Under the pieces are notes generated by a model that saw only the letters and a list, made by a program, of their open reading frames with translations, was not told the DNA's origin and did not search any database. A DNA stretch of 64,000 nt, taken from assembly GCA_032718475.1 (NCBI GenBank), contig JAUCBJ010008930.1:1-64000 (forward strand). The letters are read 5' to 3'. The DNA comes from Nemertoderma westbladi. Taxonomy: Eukaryota > Xenacoelomorpha > Nemertodermatida > Nemertodermatidae. Position 1 is the first letter of the stretch. Each line of letters begins with the position of its first letter. Shown piece after piece: positions 62,557-64,000 of this stretch. Both the position numbers and the translations under genes were made by a program.

Positions 62557-63384
62557 TCAATATTTATTTGTATAAAAAAAATTAATTGCAAATTTCTTAC
62601 GAGTAGCGTAAATATAGAGTTGGTAATTTTGATTTTGTCCACAGATGTTTTCCTGACATATCTCTAATTTTTTACAAACCCGCAACCCATAATATTCTAT
62701 TTTTTCAAGATTATACAGAGAAAATTTGAAGCCATGTCTGTCGTGTAAAGAAACTAGTAGTTCACAGCAGTAGTTATATATGTTAAGTTTGAACTGGACT
62801 ATGTTAGCTGACCCTTTATTTGGCGTATAGCTGATATTGCGTGATTTATTTTGGACGAGATTTCTTTGATATGTTCCCTCCATTCCAAAAAAAAATTTAT
62901 TGATAAAGATTCCCAAGTATTTTATTTTTTCCGGTTGTTTATTTATGATTTTTGTTGATGTTAAGTTATTATTTTTAGAGATATTATTATTATTTTTTAG
63001 GTTTAAAGTGATATTACCGGAATCAGGTGTAATTTTATGTAGTGTTATTAGCATGAATTCTGTTTTTGCATTATTCAATTTTAGGTTGAGAGCATTTAGT
63101 TCAGTTTCGATTTGTTTAATTTCTAAGGCTAAGAATTGAGTCGCTTCTTGTGGGTTTTTATGAGAGCAATATGTAAGGGTATCATCTTCATATTGCATTA
63201 TTTTTATATTAATAAGTATTCCTATTGATTTTACATATATTAGGAACAAGATGGGACCCGGGGAAATTGAAACGGGGGTGTAAAAAGCTATGTATATTGT
63301 ATAAGTCTGGTAGCGGAGCTGTGAAATCCTATATCGTTTAGTTTGTATGTTGCAAGATGAAATCAGCCCTTTCATGCCCGTCAT
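62557..63384 (-). pseudogene. Non-LTR RT fragment, 275 codons
   Basis: An open minus frame reads SPGPILFLIYVKSIG, then MQYEDDTLTYCSH in the place of the FADD box, LNLKLNNAKTEFML and KIKYLGIFINKFFF. These are RT palm and thumb motifs of Jockey/CR1-group LINEs. The N-terminal RT and endonuclease are missing, and the first ~30 residues are unrelated. EDD instead of ADD is unusual but keeps both Asp. A 5'-truncated relic that still has an open frame. Confidence 0.7.
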
Positions 63385-63411
63385 CAGTTACCTAGACAAC
63401 CAGAGTGCCAA

Positions 63412-64000
63412 AACTGATTGAATGTGTTTACTGATTGAATGTGTTTACAGATTGGATGTGTTTACTGATTGAATGTGTTTACTGATTGAATGTGTTTACT
63501 GATTGAATGTGTTTACTGATTGAATGTGTTTACTGATTGAATGTGTTTACTGATTGAATGTGTTTACTGATTGAATGTGTTTACTGATTGAATGTGTTTA
63601 CTGATTGAATGTGTTTACAGATTGGATGTGTTTACTGATTGAATGTGTTTACTGATTGAATGTGTTTACTGATTGAATGTGTTTACTGATTGAATGTGTT
63701 TACTGATTGAATGTGTTTACTGATTGAATGTGTTTACTGATTGAATGTGTTTACTGATTGAATGTGTTTACTGATTGAATGTGTTTACTGATTGAATGTG
63801 TTTACTGATTGAATGTGTTTACTGATTGAATGTGTTTACTGATTGAATGTGTTTACTGATTGAATGTGTTTACTGATTGGATGATTTTACTGATTGAATG
63901 TGTTTACTGATTGAATGTGTTTACTGATTGAATGTGTTTACTGATTGAATGTGTTTACTGTTTGAATGTGTTTACTGATTGAATGTGTTTACTGATTGAA
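63412..64000. repeat. 17-bp minisatellite reaching the window end
   Basis: ACTGATTGAATGTGTTT repeats with a strict 17-base period for about 34 units. Variants are ACAGATTGGATGTGTTT (near 63446 and 63616), one ACTGATTGGATGATTTT (near 63870) and one ACTGTTTG unit near 63957. It continues past the window. Confidence 0.95.

Noticed and set aside
63412-64000. CRISPR-like array at the window end
   Set aside because: The 17-bp units are contiguous with no unique spacers; it is a minisatellite in animal DNA.

Overview
The window looks like nuclear DNA from an invertebrate animal. It has spliced exons with GT/AG borders, an SLC1 amino-acid transporter, fibronectin type II (FN2) exons and a ShKT-like exon, all embedded in AT-rich DNA full of nested transposable elements (two BEL/Pao LTR elements, several non-LTR families, Tc1/mariner, piggyBac-like and fold-back elements). 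Nothing indicates a bacterial or organellar source. I cannot name the phylum from sequence alone.

Layout. 1-1700: old non-LTR (LINE) relic split by a fold-back element and a perfect 51-bp palindrome. 1982-12313: the last three coding exons of an SLC1 transporter on the minus strand (12123-12313, 4735-4969, 1982-2291) with matching splice phases. Their introns hold RT relics, a LINE flanked by a perfect 53-bp target duplication (6663-10350), and a Tc1/mariner relic (about 10365-11254). 12402-31245: an 18.8-kb BEL/Pao element on the minus strand with 1.9-kb LTRs, a 2974-residue gag-pol and a second 1230-residue zinc-knuckle ORF downstream of pol. 31246-36311: non-coding DNA with 142-bp and 162-bp tandem repeats and a MITE. 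36316-51072: an old TTAA-flanked DNA element with 14-bp inverted ends. It was invaded by a LINE (36855-39585) and by a 9.7-kb BEL/Pao derivative (40916-50573) that carries gag twice and has lost RT, RNase H and integrase. 51077-55030: a second TTAA element and arrays of about 150-bp units. 55.7-64 kb: two FN2 exons on plus, one ShKT-like exon with an in-frame TGA on minus, LINE relics, a fold-back element with 9-bp target duplications, and a 17-bp minisatellite reaching the window end.

How the parts relate. The host content is two or three genes. The SLC1 exons carry substitutions at several cation- and substrate-coordinating sites that resemble neutral-amino-acid (ASCT-type) rather than glutamate carriers. 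The FN2 exons are symmetric phase-1 cassettes of an extracellular protein. Most of the rest is mobile DNA.

Most unusual item. In the 18.8-kb BEL element, a near-palindromic 16-base motif (GGCTCGCGAGTCTTCC on plus) recurs at 12 places, in non-coding DNA and in two reading frames of the ORFs. This suggests a nucleotide-level function. The same element has a second zinc-knuckle ORF, tandem leader hairpins, and a tRNA-like Pol III cassette (A box, B box, T6) inside both LTRs. The smaller BEL element adds a gag-pro UGA followed by an 8-bp hairpin, and a perfect hairpin abutting its polypurine tract.
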